A stretch of DNA of 64,000 nucleotides from Hymenobacter mellowenesis. Lineage in GTDB: Bacteria > Bacteroidota > Bacteroidia > Cytophagales > Hymenobacteraceae. Location: the NCBI RefSeq assembly GCF_030581005.1, contig NZ_JAUQSX010000001.1, forward strand, positions 1 through 64,000, given 5' to 3'. A program made the position numbers and the translations under genes. The notes beneath the pieces were generated by a model. The model worked only from the letters and a program-made list of their open reading frames with translations, made no database searches and was not told the DNA's origin. Each line of letters starts with the position of its first letter. The first letter of the stretch is position 1. This document shows, one piece after another, positions 16,950 through 25,752 of the stretch.

Positions 16950-17741
16950 ATGCTCCTCGGCGTCTATTGGTACCGCTACTTCCCGGAGGGCCTCTACCAA
17001 TTCGATTTTTTCACTTTTCGGGCAGGTCTGGGCGGGCACGCCGATGGCCCGGCGGAGCTAACCGCCACCGTGCAGGCACCCGACCCGGCGGCCCTGCTGG
17101 CCGAAGTGCGCGCCGTGGCCGCCCGGCATCCCGAGGTGCGCCTGTTTGGTGAAGTGCACGGGCAATTCCTGCGCCTGACCGTGGGCGGCTACAGCCTGTC
17201 CGATTATGCCTTCTTCGTAGCGGGCGAGTTGGAAAAGGCACTACGCCGGCAGCACGCCGCCCTGGCCACCGAACCCCTGCCGGCCGGGGCCCAATTCATC
17301 CGCCTAACCACACCGGCAGAAGATGCAACGCAGCCTTTGAGCGGAGGCCTGCTGCAAGCCGTCAGCTCCGCGCCCGGCCGGTACGGGGCCGAAACCCTGT
17401 CCCTGCGGCTCGATTGCCACCTGCTCCTGGCGCACAAATCCGCGTTTATCACCGACCTGAACCAGCTCTGCCAGGCCGCGAACCTGGACGTGCTTTACTA
17501 CCTGGATTACGAAATTCCTCCGCACGTCAACCTGATGCTGTTTTTCAGCAACGGCCGGCAGGGCGTCGGCGGCCAGCCATTGCGCTATACCAATGCCCAC
17601 GCCCTTGCGGCCCTCGTGGCCGCGTGTCTGGCGAAGCACGGAGGCCAGCCCGGCCACCTGGGCAGCTACCCCGACTACTACCCCGAAAATGGCCCCTATG
17701 TGGTGCGAATGGCGGATGCCGCTTTTGCGCTAGGCACCTAG
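16950..17741 (+). CDS. Hypothetical soluble protein
   Basis: 263 codons from ATG 16950, 62 bp after the DUF4132 gene on the same strand, so possibly part of its unit. It begins with an aromatic strand (GVYWYRYFPEGLYQFDFFTF) and looks like two alpha/beta halves; the second contains LDVLYYLDYEIPPHVNLMLFF and a tail with GSYPDYYPENGPYVVRMAD. No metal-binding or nucleotide-binding motif was seen. Unrecognised. Confidence 0.65.
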   Translation: MLLGVYWYRYFPEGLYQFDFFTFRAGLGGHADGPAELTATVQAPDPAALLAEVRAVAARHPEVRLFGEVHGQFLRLTVGGYSLSDYAFFVAGELEKALRRQHAALATEPLPAGAQFIRLTTPAEDATQPLSGGLLQAVSSAPGRYGAETLSLRLDCHLLLAHKSAFITDLNQLCQAANLDVLYYLDYEIPPHVNLMLFFSNGRQGVGGQPLRYTNAHALAALVAACLAKHGGQPGHLGSYPDYYPENGPYVVRMADAAFALGT

Positions 17742-17752
17742 CCGCGCCGGTT

Positions 17753-18283
17753 TCACGCCGCCGGGGCTTCTTCGTCGTCTTCGTACTTACTGAAATGCCA
17801 GTCGTTGGAATAGGAGCCTATAAGCTGGCCGTCTTTCATAATAATGCTGCACCCGTGGCTGGCCCACGTCGGCTCAAAATCGATAGACCCATAGCGGTGG
17901 CGCGCCGTGGGCTCCTCTGGGATGGACACGCAAGTCAAGTTGCTCTGCGCGTAGGCATCCTCGGCCGAGTAGATGCCGAATTCGCGTTGGTTGACCACTA
18001 GCTCGGGTTCGCCGGTATCGGGGCCAAAGCCGTAGTTGATGTTGTCGAAATCATCCAGGCAATCGGCCCACAGCAATTGCTTGATGGTGGGCAGTTCCGC
18101 CGGCGAAAGGGCCAGAAAGTCGTTCAGCACAGCCACCATGCGCTCGGTAATGACGCGGCCCGAGTCGAATTCGGGCCGGAACTGCACCTGGACCGGGCCG
18201 CCAAACAGAGCGGATTCGACGGTGATGTTGGCGAAGTCGTATTGGTCCCAGGTGCAGGTGCGCAGCAAATCGTCGCGGGTCAT
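17753..18283 (-). CDS. DUF6985-like protein
   Basis: 176 codons from ATG 18283. Blocks typical of small immunity-like proteins are present: VQVQFRPEFDSG, a helical middle (LNDFLALSPAELPTIKQLLW), and the C-terminal IDFEPTWASHGCSIIMKDG. The last resembles the DUF6985 motif in which an acidic strand precedes xxHGxxI, but this assignment is from memory. Very acidic C-terminus (KYEDDEEAPAA). Probably cytoplasmic. Confidence 0.6.
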   Translation of the reverse strand: MTRDDLLRTCTWDQYDFANITVESALFGGPVQVQFRPEFDSGRVITERMVAVLNDFLALSPAELPTIKQLLWADCLDDFDNINYGFGPDTGEPELVVNQREFGIYSAEDAYAQSNLTCVSIPEEPTARHRYGSIDFEPTWASHGCSIIMKDGQLIGSYSNDWHFSKYEDDEEAPAA

Positions 18284-18326
18284 AGGGTAGTGGATTGAAG
18301 TTTGAAACAGGAAGGGTCGATGGAAA

Positions 18327-18971
18327 CTACTCGGTGCAGAACCGCTCGTGCGTGCCGTTGGCGCGGCGTTGGGCCTGCATTTCGTCCCAGCCCTCGCGCA
18401 GGGCTTCGGCCAGCTGGCTCAGGCCCTCATTCACCTGCTGGTTGAGGACGGGCCACTCCGCGGCGGGACGCAGGGCTAAATCGGGGTAGATGAGGGAGAA
18501 GTCGGGCGCCGTTTGGTTGTCGGCCTGCACGCGGGCAATGACGCCCAGCCACCGCGCCTGCGAGCAGCCGGCGTAGCCGTTGAAGTACGGCCCGGCCAAC
18601 TCCATAAACGCGCCGTGGGCGCTTTCCAACTCAAAAGCCGGGTCGAACATTTGGCCAATCTGTTCGGAATCGAGCACGCGGTGCAGGAGCCGGGCGCGGT
18701 ACTGCGCCTGATAAAACCAGTACAGGCCCTCGTCGTGCTGGCCCAGGTCAAACAGCCGCACGGCCAGCACAAACAGCACCACGGCCGGCTGGTAGGGTAG
18801 CGCCGGGCGCAGGCCCTCGGCAATGGCACCGATGGTAGCAGGCGTGGCAGAAAGCAGCGCCTGGCTAAGCGGCCCTACGTTGATTTCGGGCCCTTCGGAG
18901 TTGTAGTAGGGCGTAACGTAGAACGGGATAGGTTCGGACAGGCCAGCGGGGAGCGGGGTGGAAGCAGACAT
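18327..18971 (-). CDS. Hypothetical helical protein
   Basis: 214 codons from ATG 18971, 43 bp upstream of the DUF6985-like gene and likely co-transcribed with it. The core (VVLFVLAVRLFDLGQHDEGLYWFYQAQYRARLL, given here only as a span near residues 64-97) looks like a TPR or Sel1-type helical pair. No signal peptide, no catalytic motif. Function unknown. Confidence 0.65.
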   Translation of the reverse strand: MSASTPLPAGLSEPIPFYVTPYYNSEGPEINVGPLSQALLSATPATIGAIAEGLRPALPYQPAVVLFVLAVRLFDLGQHDEGLYWFYQAQYRARLLHRVLDSEQIGQMFDPAFELESAHGAFMELAGPYFNGYAGCSQARWLGVIARVQADNQTAPDFSLIYPDLALRPAAEWPVLNQQVNEGLSQLAEALREGWDEMQAQRRANGTHERFCTE

Positions 18972-19133
18972 GCAGTTATAGCGAAATGATGGGCTACCGG
19001 TTGTACGCAGCGGGCCGCCGGCCGGTGACGCTACGGGGCATGTTGGCAGGAAGTATAGGTAGTTCTAAATTAGCGCTGTACTACATTACCGTTTGGTTTA
19101 GCGAGTTGTGGTTGGCAGCGGCTCGGCCTTCTC

Positions 19134-20609
19134 ATGAAAAGCCTTTTTAGCAGCGCGCTATTTTCCGTTTTCCTTATGCTACTGAGCCGCTTGTTCGGGT
19201 CGGGCAGCCCCACGCGGCCCGTTGACCTGGACGGGCTGGCCACGCTGGAGCTGCCGGCCTCCTTCCACCTCGACGATACGCCGGACCAGCACTTGCCCCC
19301 AGCCCGGCGCCGTCGGCGCCAGCCCTACCTGCGCCCGCTGGTATCGGCCGACCACCTGACGTATTACCTGCCCAGCCACGACTCCCAGGGCTTGGGCGGC
19401 CGCGAGGTGCCAGTGCTGCTGCGCGTCACGCTCTACGCCGACGATGTGCCGCTAACCGAAGCCCCCGACCCGGCCTACTTCCACGCCATCGCGCAGCAGC
19501 ATTACCACTACGACGGCCAGCGCGAAGCCACCTACGCCCGGGCCGCCCCAGCGGGCGCCGGCCTATACTTCACCGAAGAAGCCCGCACCGCGCCGGGCTG
19601 GTTTTCCGTGAAATCGTTTCACGAAATGCACATGATTCTGACCGACCCCGCCCAGCACACCCGGTTGTTTCTGAGCGTGGATGACCGGGAAATGTCGCGC
19701 GCCGCCGCCGAAAAGCTCCTGCGTCAAACCATGCGTAGCCTCCAGCGCGAGCCGGTGACGCTGGCGCAGCACTTCACGTATTTGCGCCATTTCCTGCAGC
19801 ACGAAGCCGCCCTCAAAGCCGCCAATGTGCAAGCCAATCTGCTCCATTTCAGCCAGGAATTAGCCGGTGCCAACCTACCGGGGCTGCGGCCGGTGGCACT
19901 GTATGAGCCGGGGCGCTTCGTGGATGTGGGCGACTATTTTTATGGGGTGAACGAGTTTCAGGAGGTGCTGTTTGTGGCCCAGCTGGGTACCTCCACGCAG
20001 CCGCAGCCAGCGACGCCAGCTTATTTCACGGCTAACAACTCCGCCGGGCGTTACCTCGCCTCGTTCAACCAGCAGGCCATTCTGCAGCAGGGCGTGCCGG
20101 CCGGACACGAACTGCGGCGGCGCACGGGCGTATCGGAGCCGCTGTGGTTTCCACCCGAGGAATTCAGCACTTTCCAACTGGCTGGCCTGCTGCGCGAAAC
20201 CCAGGAATCACGAACACAGGCGCAACGGCAGCCGGGCTTTGCGGCGGCCCCGCACCATGCCCCCGTCTACTGGGACCTCAGCCGGGCCGAAAACACCCAA
20301 AATCCCGCCACGCTGAGCCAGCCCGCCGATTACCGCCACGCCGGGTTGCAGTACGGCGCTGTGACCGAAACGCATTTCACCCTGCACTACGTGGGTATCC
20401 GCACGGCCACGGGCCAACCGCCACAGCTCGTTTTCACCCTCGAAATCTTCGATAGCAGCCCCCGCTACCGCACCGTAGCAGCCGACGCGCAGTACCTCGC
20501 CGTAGATGCCGCCCAGGGCGGAGTGGCCGCTTTTGCCGTTGCCGGCCGCCGCTACCGGGCTCGCATCGAGCCCGTCAGGCAGGGCCAGCTCACCGTAGAA
20601 GCCGAATAA
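19134..20609 (+). CDS. Large exported or membrane-anchored protein, unknown
   Basis: 491 codons from ATG 19134. Residues 1-21 are hydrophobic (signal anchor or signal peptide, ending LLSRLFGSGSP) and are followed by a basic run RRRRRQ near residue 58. The rest is a mixed soluble protein with FHAIAQQHYHYDGQREATYARA and a C-terminal beta region including FTLHYVGIRTATGQPPQLVF. No recognised domain. It is 24 bp upstream of the next membrane gene and probably co-transcribed. Confidence 0.7.
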   Translation: MKSLFSSALFSVFLMLLSRLFGSGSPTRPVDLDGLATLELPASFHLDDTPDQHLPPARRRRRQPYLRPLVSADHLTYYLPSHDSQGLGGREVPVLLRVTLYADDVPLTEAPDPAYFHAIAQQHYHYDGQREATYARAAPAGAGLYFTEEARTAPGWFSVKSFHEMHMILTDPAQHTRLFLSVDDREMSRAAAEKLLRQTMRSLQREPVTLAQHFTYLRHFLQHEAALKAANVQANLLHFSQELAGANLPGLRPVALYEPGRFVDVGDYFYGVNEFQEVLFVAQLGTSTQPQPATPAYFTANNSAGRYLASFNQQAILQQGVPAGHELRRRTGVSEPLWFPPEEFSTFQLAGLLRETQESRTQAQRQPGFAAAPHHAPVYWDLSRAENTQNPATLSQPADYRHAGLQYGAVTETHFTLHYVGIRTATGQPPQLVFTLEIFDSSPRYRTVAADAQYLAVDAAQGGVAAFAVAGRRYRARIEPVRQGQLTVEAE

Positions 20610-20633
20610 AAAGAATAGAAGAAATAATATACT

Positions 20634-21191
20634 ATGCCTGACCCTACTTTACCCGTTTGGGTGGCCTGGCCCTGCGGGGCGGCTTTTGTGCTCGGCATCT
20701 ACGGGCTGGGGCGGGCCATTGGCTGGGCCACCCGGCTATTCGACCCGTCGGCCAATGCCTTTGCCTTTCCGGCGGCCGAAGACACGTTTTGCTTCACGCT
20801 CACGGCGGCGGGCACTTACGAGCTGGCCTGCACCCGCCCCGGTAAGTGGGGCCAGTACTTTACCCTGCCCGACGTTGAAATCCGGGTGCGGCTGCTGCCC
20901 GACGGGCCGGTGCAGCGGTTGCGGCCCAGCTTCTGGAACTGGGCCAAACGCACCAACATGGGTGGAGACACCACCCAGCGAATTGCCGACTTCGTGGCCG
21001 AGGTGCCGGGGGAATACGAACTCATCAACCCCTACACGGCCCAGTTTCACCTCGGCGACAAGCTGCGCATTATGCCCTCGACAGCCGGCAAAACGCTTCC
21101 GCTGATACTATTGTTCTTAGTTTCGGGCCTGGCTACCATCGGGGGCTTCGTGGTGGGGCTGATTGCCGGAATAGGTGGATTAACTCGCTAA
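20634..21191 (+). CDS. Membrane protein with central extracytoplasmic beta domain
   Basis: 185 codons from ATG 20634. One membrane helix at residues 8-30 and one or two at about 148-182 bracket a soluble domain of some 110 residues that alternates strands (FCFTLTAAGTYELACT, VEIRVRLLPDGPVQRLRP, GEYELINPYTAQFHLGD). This resembles a beta-sandwich exposed on the outer face. It follows the 491-residue exported protein by 24 bp. No family known to me. Confidence 0.65.
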   Translation: MPDPTLPVWVAWPCGAAFVLGIYGLGRAIGWATRLFDPSANAFAFPAAEDTFCFTLTAAGTYELACTRPGKWGQYFTLPDVEIRVRLLPDGPVQRLRPSFWNWAKRTNMGGDTTQRIADFVAEVPGEYELINPYTAQFHLGDKLRIMPSTAGKTLPLILLFLVSGLATIGGFVVGLIAGIGGLTR

Positions 21192-21417
21192 CTATCCTTG
21201 GTATTTACCTGCTTTTCTGTATCCGAGGCGTCGGCTGGACATCAGCCCACAAATCAGCCGGCGCGCGCAACTGGCGCGCGCTGGTGCGAGGCAGCTCCAC
21301 TCTGGCGGAGCTGCATCACATTTCCCAAGTGGCAAACCGGCTAACTCTCCATTGGAGGCACAGCTACGGCGTAACACCTACCCGCCACTCATTTCCTGCA
21401 CAGGCTTTGATAACCAG

Positions 21418-21449
21418 AAAAGCTCCGGCATGCGATGCCGGAGCTTTTT
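21418..21449. terminator. Bidirectional rho-independent terminator
   Basis: A perfect 14-bp stem (AAAAGCTCCGGCAT and its complement) around a 3-base loop, A-rich on the left and T-rich on the right. It lies between a plus-strand gene ending at 21191 and minus-strand genes ending near 21459, so it can serve both. The rest of the 21192-21609 gap holds GC-rich inverted stretches near 21260-21310 and the T9SS tail fragment. Confidence 0.8.
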
Positions 21450-21458
21450 GGTACGGGG

Positions 21459-21588
21459 TTATTCTACCCCCAAGCGTACGGCCTGGCTACCGCTGCGCAC
21501 CAGGTACACCCCCGGCGGCAGGCCGGCCGGCAACACCAGGTGCGCCGTAGCGAACAACGCAGCTCCGCCGAGGAGCCGGGGGCGCCAA
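21459..21588 (-). pseudogene. Orphan T9SS C-terminal sorting-domain fragment
   Basis: About 43 codons, open only after an in-frame TGA near 21590, end with LPAGLPPGVYLVRSG and VRLGVE plus stop. The pattern aGvYlvr...vRl at the extreme C-terminus is the signature of type A sorting domains used by the Bacteroidota type IX secretion system. No cargo domain precedes it; the upstream gene ends at 21610 in its own right. It is either the tail of a lost secreted protein or the frameshifted tail of that gene. Confidence 0.5.
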
Positions 21589-21609
21589 TTCTCTCAGAAA
21601 CGGCCCTGT

Positions 21610-23154
21610 TTACTTCAGCGGCTGCAATTGGTAGCGCAGCATCTTGCGGCTGGCCTCGTAGCGGTACACCAGTACCTGGCCCCGCGGCCCCACCACAAAA
21701 TTCGCCAGCTGGTCGGGCTGGTAGTAAACGGTTGGGGGAGCCTGTTCGCCGTTCACAACCTTGTTGACGGCTTCCACGCCGGTGTTGAGTTTCTGCTGCA
21801 GCGCCGCGAGCCGACCCGTTAGCCGGTCCACGGCCGGGCTGGTGGCCATGGGCGGGGCGGCGGCGTAGGCCGGGAGCTCGGGCAGTTTTTCGGTTTCGGT
21901 GAGCGCGCGGGTGGCGGTGCGGGCGGGCGTGTTGGCCAGCACGGTGGCGTAGGCATAGGCCTGGTTGCCTTCCACGCCCGTGTACACCAACGTGGGCTCG
22001 CCCTGCCGGCTCACCACGCTGCGGTAGCTGGTCAGGCGCTGCTCGGCGGGGGTTCGGGTGGTTTTGAACGTGCGCGCCACGGGGTAGGCGCCCGCAGTGG
22101 GGTAGCCCATGACCACGAACGGGCCCGGTTGCGCGCCGCTGTATTCGCTCACTAGCTGCGCGTCGGCCCCCGTGGTGCTGAGCAGCTCCAGCAACCGGAA
22201 GCTGCCTTTGCCTTCGTAGAGGCGGCGGCCCAGCGCGGGCTCGCCGGTGGCGGCGGCCAGGTCGGCCCAGGGGGTGAGCGTGGGAGCGCCCGCCTGCCCG
22301 TCGGCCCGGTAGGTGGTCATAAACACCCCGAGCACACTGTCGGGCCGGGTGGCCTGGGGCTGCGCGTACAGGCCGGCGCCGACCACGCGGCCATCCGACA
22401 GCGGCAGCAGTTGCGTGGGCATCAACACCAGCTTGTCCTGGCGCACGGGGGTGCGGAAGAGCACCTTGCCCGTGGCCCGGTCCAGGCCCAGCACCGACAG
22501 GTCGGTGACGCTGCGTTGCTTGGGGGTATTCGGATTGAGAAGGTAAGAATCGGAAAGCACCAGGGTGATGAGGTCTTTGCTCACCGCCACTTGCAGGGGC
22601 TGGTGCTGGCGCAAATCGGCTGGGAAGTACATCCGCGACCACTGCGTTTTGAGGCTAGGGTCGAGCATGGTCACGGCGTAGCCCGCCGTGTCGTGGCGGA
22701 AGGGCTGCACAATGCAATAGCCTTCGGTGGGCGTCATGGCCAGCAGGGGCGTGCCGGCGGGCACGCGCCGGCGGTCGGGCGCCGCCACCAGGTCGCGGCG
22801 GAGCTGGGCCCCGGTCTGGGGGTTGAAGGTGTAGAGCGAAAGGCCAGCCGTGTTCTGGTTGTGATAAGGCAGGGCAAACGTGGTTTTGCCCTGCAGGCGC
22901 GGCAGCGGGGCCGCGCCCACCGGCACGGGCAGCGCGTACTGGTGGCGCACCTTCAGGGCCGGGTCGAGCAGGCGCAGGGCGAAAATGTCCTGGTCGTCTT
23001 CGCCCGCTTCGCTGCGGTACAGAATGGCGTAGCCGTGGTCGTCGAGCGGCAGCACCTGCGGCAGCTGCGCCACGCCCCGGATTTCCTGCAGGGGCTGCTG
23101 GGCCCAGCCCAGCGCGGGCAGGAGGAGAAGGGCCAAAAGGGGATGAATTCTCAT
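21610..23154 (-). CDS. Exported protein of unknown function, tandem paralogue A
   Basis: 514 codons from ATG 23154 (MRIHPLLALLLLPALGWAQ, a clear signal peptide); the same frame is open far upstream by chance of high GC. The mature part repeats short strand-turn units such as GYAVTMLDPSLKTQWSRMYF, as in a beta-propeller. The C-terminal 100 residues include RLAALQQKLNTGVEAVNKVV, a helix, and end in a strand (GQVLVYRYEASRKMLRYQL). It resembles the next gene upstream in several blocks. Probably periplasmic or surface; enzymatic role unknown. Confidence 0.75.
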   Translation of the reverse strand: MRIHPLLALLLLPALGWAQQPLQEIRGVAQLPQVLPLDDHGYAILYRSEAGEDDQDIFALRLLDPALKVRHQYALPVPVGAAPLPRLQGKTTFALPYHNQNTAGLSLYTFNPQTGAQLRRDLVAAPDRRRVPAGTPLLAMTPTEGYCIVQPFRHDTAGYAVTMLDPSLKTQWSRMYFPADLRQHQPLQVAVSKDLITLVLSDSYLLNPNTPKQRSVTDLSVLGLDRATGKVLFRTPVRQDKLVLMPTQLLPLSDGRVVGAGLYAQPQATRPDSVLGVFMTTYRADGQAGAPTLTPWADLAAATGEPALGRRLYEGKGSFRLLELLSTTGADAQLVSEYSGAQPGPFVVMGYPTAGAYPVARTFKTTRTPAEQRLTSYRSVVSRQGEPTLVYTGVEGNQAYAYATVLANTPARTATRALTETEKLPELPAYAAAPPMATSPAVDRLTGRLAALQQKLNTGVEAVNKVVNGEQAPPTVYYQPDQLANFVVGPRGQVLVYRYEASRKMLRYQLQPLK

Positions 23155-23198
23155 GCGTAAATGCGCGATACCGGAAAGTAAATGGTTGCCGTTCATAA

Positions 23199-24809
23199 CT
23201 AGTTGCTGCCTCCCGGCACGTCCATCACCTGCAGGTGCAGGCGCGACGTGGCGGGGTCGAAGTGGGTATAGAGGAATTTGCCGGGCGCGTGCGGCAGCAC
23301 TTCGTCGAAAAACAGCGCGGCGGGCGCGTAATCGATGGAACCGGCCATCTCGTTCGAGTAGGTGCGGGCGGTGAGCTCGCCCCGGTCGGGCCCGGCGGGC
23401 AGCGCGGGCTGGTCGAGGTAGCGGCGGGTGAATAGATTGTCGCGCGCGTCGGTGGCCGGCTTCACGCTGTTCACATACAGCAAGTTCTGGTGCCAGTTGA
23501 ACAACACGAGCTCGGGCAGCTGGGCGGGGTCGCGCTGGTAGAGGAAGCGGTAGGCGTACACCGCCGTGTTGTTGAACTCCGTGTTGCCGCCGCCCATGGC
23601 TTGGTCGTTGTAAATCTTGTAGGGCTTGGGAATGCGCCGCACCGACTCCAGCTGGCCCTGCGGCGTGAACTGAAACACCACCAAATCGAGGATGTCGCGC
23701 CGCAGCGGGCCGGGGCCGCCCGCCACCCCGTTCAGGCCCGGCGCCCGCACCCCGCCAGCGGCCTCGTACTGGGTATCTGTGAAGCTGAAATTCTTGAACG
23801 TCTCGCCCATGAGTGCATAGCCGCCGCCCGGCCGGGGCAGCAGCGCGTGCACTTTCACGCCCGGCGTCTCGCCCACGGTGAACTGCTGCAGCGTGGAATG
23901 GGTGTTGAGCTTGCCGGCCAAGTCTTTGGCGTAGCTCATGCGGGTCAGGAAATCCGGTTTGCCATCCGGGCCCATGGCCAGCACGAACAGGCCGCCGGGC
24001 CGGGGCGCGGAAGCAGACGCAACGGACACCACCGGCGTCTTCTGCGCGGGCTCGGCGTAGCTGCCCGTGAGCAGCAGGTGCCCGGCCGAGCTGAGGCCGG
24101 CGAAGGTGGGTGTGAGGGGCGTGGCCTCGGCGGGCAGGTCCTGGTGGAATTTCTCGGCGCCGGTGGCCCCGTCCAGGGTGACCACCTCGTAGGTGCCCTT
24201 GGTGTGGTCGGCTACCACGTACACGGTGGCGGCATCGGCCTGCACGAAGCGCACGCGGTACTTGCCTTTTTCGGGCGCGTAGTCCTTTTTCCACTTCACG
24301 CTCAGGTCGGGGCCGTAGCGGGCCACCACGTAGCCCGTCTTGCCGGGGTCGAAGGGGTAGGCCAGGTAAAAATCCCCGCCGCCGGCCGGCGCAATGACGG
24401 CCTGGCTCACCAGCACGTCATTGGCCGGGAAGCGAATTTCCTTGAACTTCTGGCCCGAGGCATCGACGGTCAGCAGCAGGCCTTCTTTGCCCGTGAAAAA
24501 GTAAAACACGGCCTGGTCGCCCACCATGCGGGCATCGCCCTGGAACCAGCCCCGGCCTAGGCGCAGGTCGGTAGTGCCTTTTTTCTGCAGGTCGCGGCCG
24601 TAGATTTCCAGGTGAAACAGGTCGTAGACGTTGCGTTCCTGCCGCAACATGAAATACAGCTGCCCCTCCACGGTACGAAAGCCCCGGTAGTAGGCCGAGC
24701 CCAGGTCGGAGATGGTGGCCTCCTGGGCCACGGCGGGCTGGGCCCCGGCCGTGAGCAAGAGAAGGAGGCTGCTGCTGAGCACCAGCCGTTGCACAAAAGA
24801 ATTACGCAT
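23199..24809 (-). CDS. Exported protein of unknown function, tandem paralogue B (DUF6770-like)
   Basis: 536 codons from ATG 24809. Signal peptide residues 1-28 (end AQPAVAQ). Block GYVVARYGPDLSVKWKKDYA parallels GYAVTMLDPSLKTQWSRMYF in the neighbour, pointing to an old tandem duplication. Other strands: QAVFYFFTGKEGLLLTVDA, HLLLTGSYAEP. The pattern suggests a six- or seven-bladed propeller. Association with DUF6770 is from memory and unsure. The two genes are 44 bp apart and should be one operon, read from the promoter box near 24880. Confidence 0.75.
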   Translation of the reverse strand: MRNSFVQRLVLSSSLLLLLTAGAQPAVAQEATISDLGSAYYRGFRTVEGQLYFMLRQERNVYDLFHLEIYGRDLQKKGTTDLRLGRGWFQGDARMVGDQAVFYFFTGKEGLLLTVDASGQKFKEIRFPANDVLVSQAVIAPAGGGDFYLAYPFDPGKTGYVVARYGPDLSVKWKKDYAPEKGKYRVRFVQADAATVYVVADHTKGTYEVVTLDGATGAEKFHQDLPAEATPLTPTFAGLSSAGHLLLTGSYAEPAQKTPVVSVASASAPRPGGLFVLAMGPDGKPDFLTRMSYAKDLAGKLNTHSTLQQFTVGETPGVKVHALLPRPGGGYALMGETFKNFSFTDTQYEAAGGVRAPGLNGVAGGPGPLRRDILDLVVFQFTPQGQLESVRRIPKPYKIYNDQAMGGGNTEFNNTAVYAYRFLYQRDPAQLPELVLFNWHQNLLYVNSVKPATDARDNLFTRRYLDQPALPAGPDRGELTARTYSNEMAGSIDYAPAALFFDEVLPHAPGKFLYTHFDPATSRLHLQVMDVPGGSN

Positions 24810-25126
24810 GCAAAAGGGTAAAGAAAGATGACAAGAGGAGGCCGATAAGTGAAATCAGTGGGCAATAGCGGTTTCTTCTCAAAGGTAGGCAACGCGGGCG
24901 TAGCAGGCTGGCTGCGTGAATTTTGCTCAGCCAGAAAGCACTGCTACTGAATGGCTGTTGAACCACTGCGGCACGACGGCCCCTTGAAACGGCAGGGCCT
25001 CTAAAGTCTAGAAGCAGCTAGAAGCAGCAAGAGGGATTGGGCAGCCACGCGCGAGGCCGAGCGAATGGCTGGTGTTCCGCAAAAGGGGTGAGAAGGCAAG
25101 CGGAAGAATTCCAGTAGCTTGCGGGG
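24810..25126. other. Intergenic region with promoter box
   Basis: No convincing gene. On the minus strand TACCTTTG at 24880-24887 matches the Bacteroidota -7 consensus TAnnTTTG exactly, about 70 bp before the paralogue B start; no good -33 TTTG was found at the right distance. The right half contains nothing recognisable. Confidence 0.4.
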
Positions 25127-25327
25127 ATGTTTCTGCTGCCGCTTCTTTTACTGTGGGTCCTGGCGTTGGGGCTGGCGGGCGGCGCCCTGCAAGCGCGCGC
25201 CGCGCTTGCGCCCCGTGGCTCCTGGCGCCAAGCCCTGCGGCACGGGCTGCTGACGACGGCCCTGGTATTGGTTGGCTTGGTGGTGTGGTCCGGCATCGTT
25301 GTCTTCTCCGCCGATAGTTTGTGGTAG
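25127..25327 (+). CDS. Small two-helix membrane protein (doubtful)
   Basis: 66 codons from ATG 25127. Two hydrophobic helices (residues 1-27 and 41-61) are separated by a basic loop (APRGSWRQALRHG), a sensible inner-membrane topology. No homologue recognised and no clear ribosome binding site. Kept because the hydrophobic pattern is unlikely in a shadow frame. Confidence 0.4.
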   Translation: MFLLPLLLLWVLALGLAGGALQARAALAPRGSWRQALRHGLLTTALVLVGLVVWSGIVVFSADSLW

Positions 25328-25752
25328 GCCTTGCTTTAGCTTCTGGGAGTGCCTGCTTGTTCAAGACCAATCCCGCTGAGTGGCCATGCAGCGCATGTTC
25401 ACCCAGCAGCCCGACAGTGCAGGCCGGGATTTGGCACAGGTAAAAAAGAAAAATTTCGCCCGCTATCAGTATCTTCTATAAAAAACTGTGCGCCATTACG
25501 GTACTCAGACGTGCGGCAAGTAGGCAAAACAAGCGCCTACATTTCTGGCTGCTGGTGCAGCACCCGGACACGCTTGCTTTTCAGCAACAAGTGCTGCGCT
25601 TGATGCGGCCACTCCGAAGGCACCGATTGAATAGTCAGCGGCAGCATTTCAGAAGCCATCAAGCAGTCGAGCTTGGCCGAAGTGCTCCAAATTGCGGCTC
25701 CTGTTAGAATGCTCGTTTTAAAACTGCATTGAAGCAGAGTCGGCATTCCGCC
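25328..25752. other. Gene-poor gap
   Basis: Base composition is more AT-rich than around it. A 69-codon minus-strand frame (25537-25746) has moderately natural composition (LDCLMASEMLPLTIQSVPSE) but no family, signal peptide or support from context. Nothing else seen. Confidence 0.3.

Noticed and set aside
23155..24294. Upstream extension of the exported protein ending at 21610 (894-codon frame)
   Set aside because: The signal peptide begins at 23154; the extension overlaps paralogue B in another frame.
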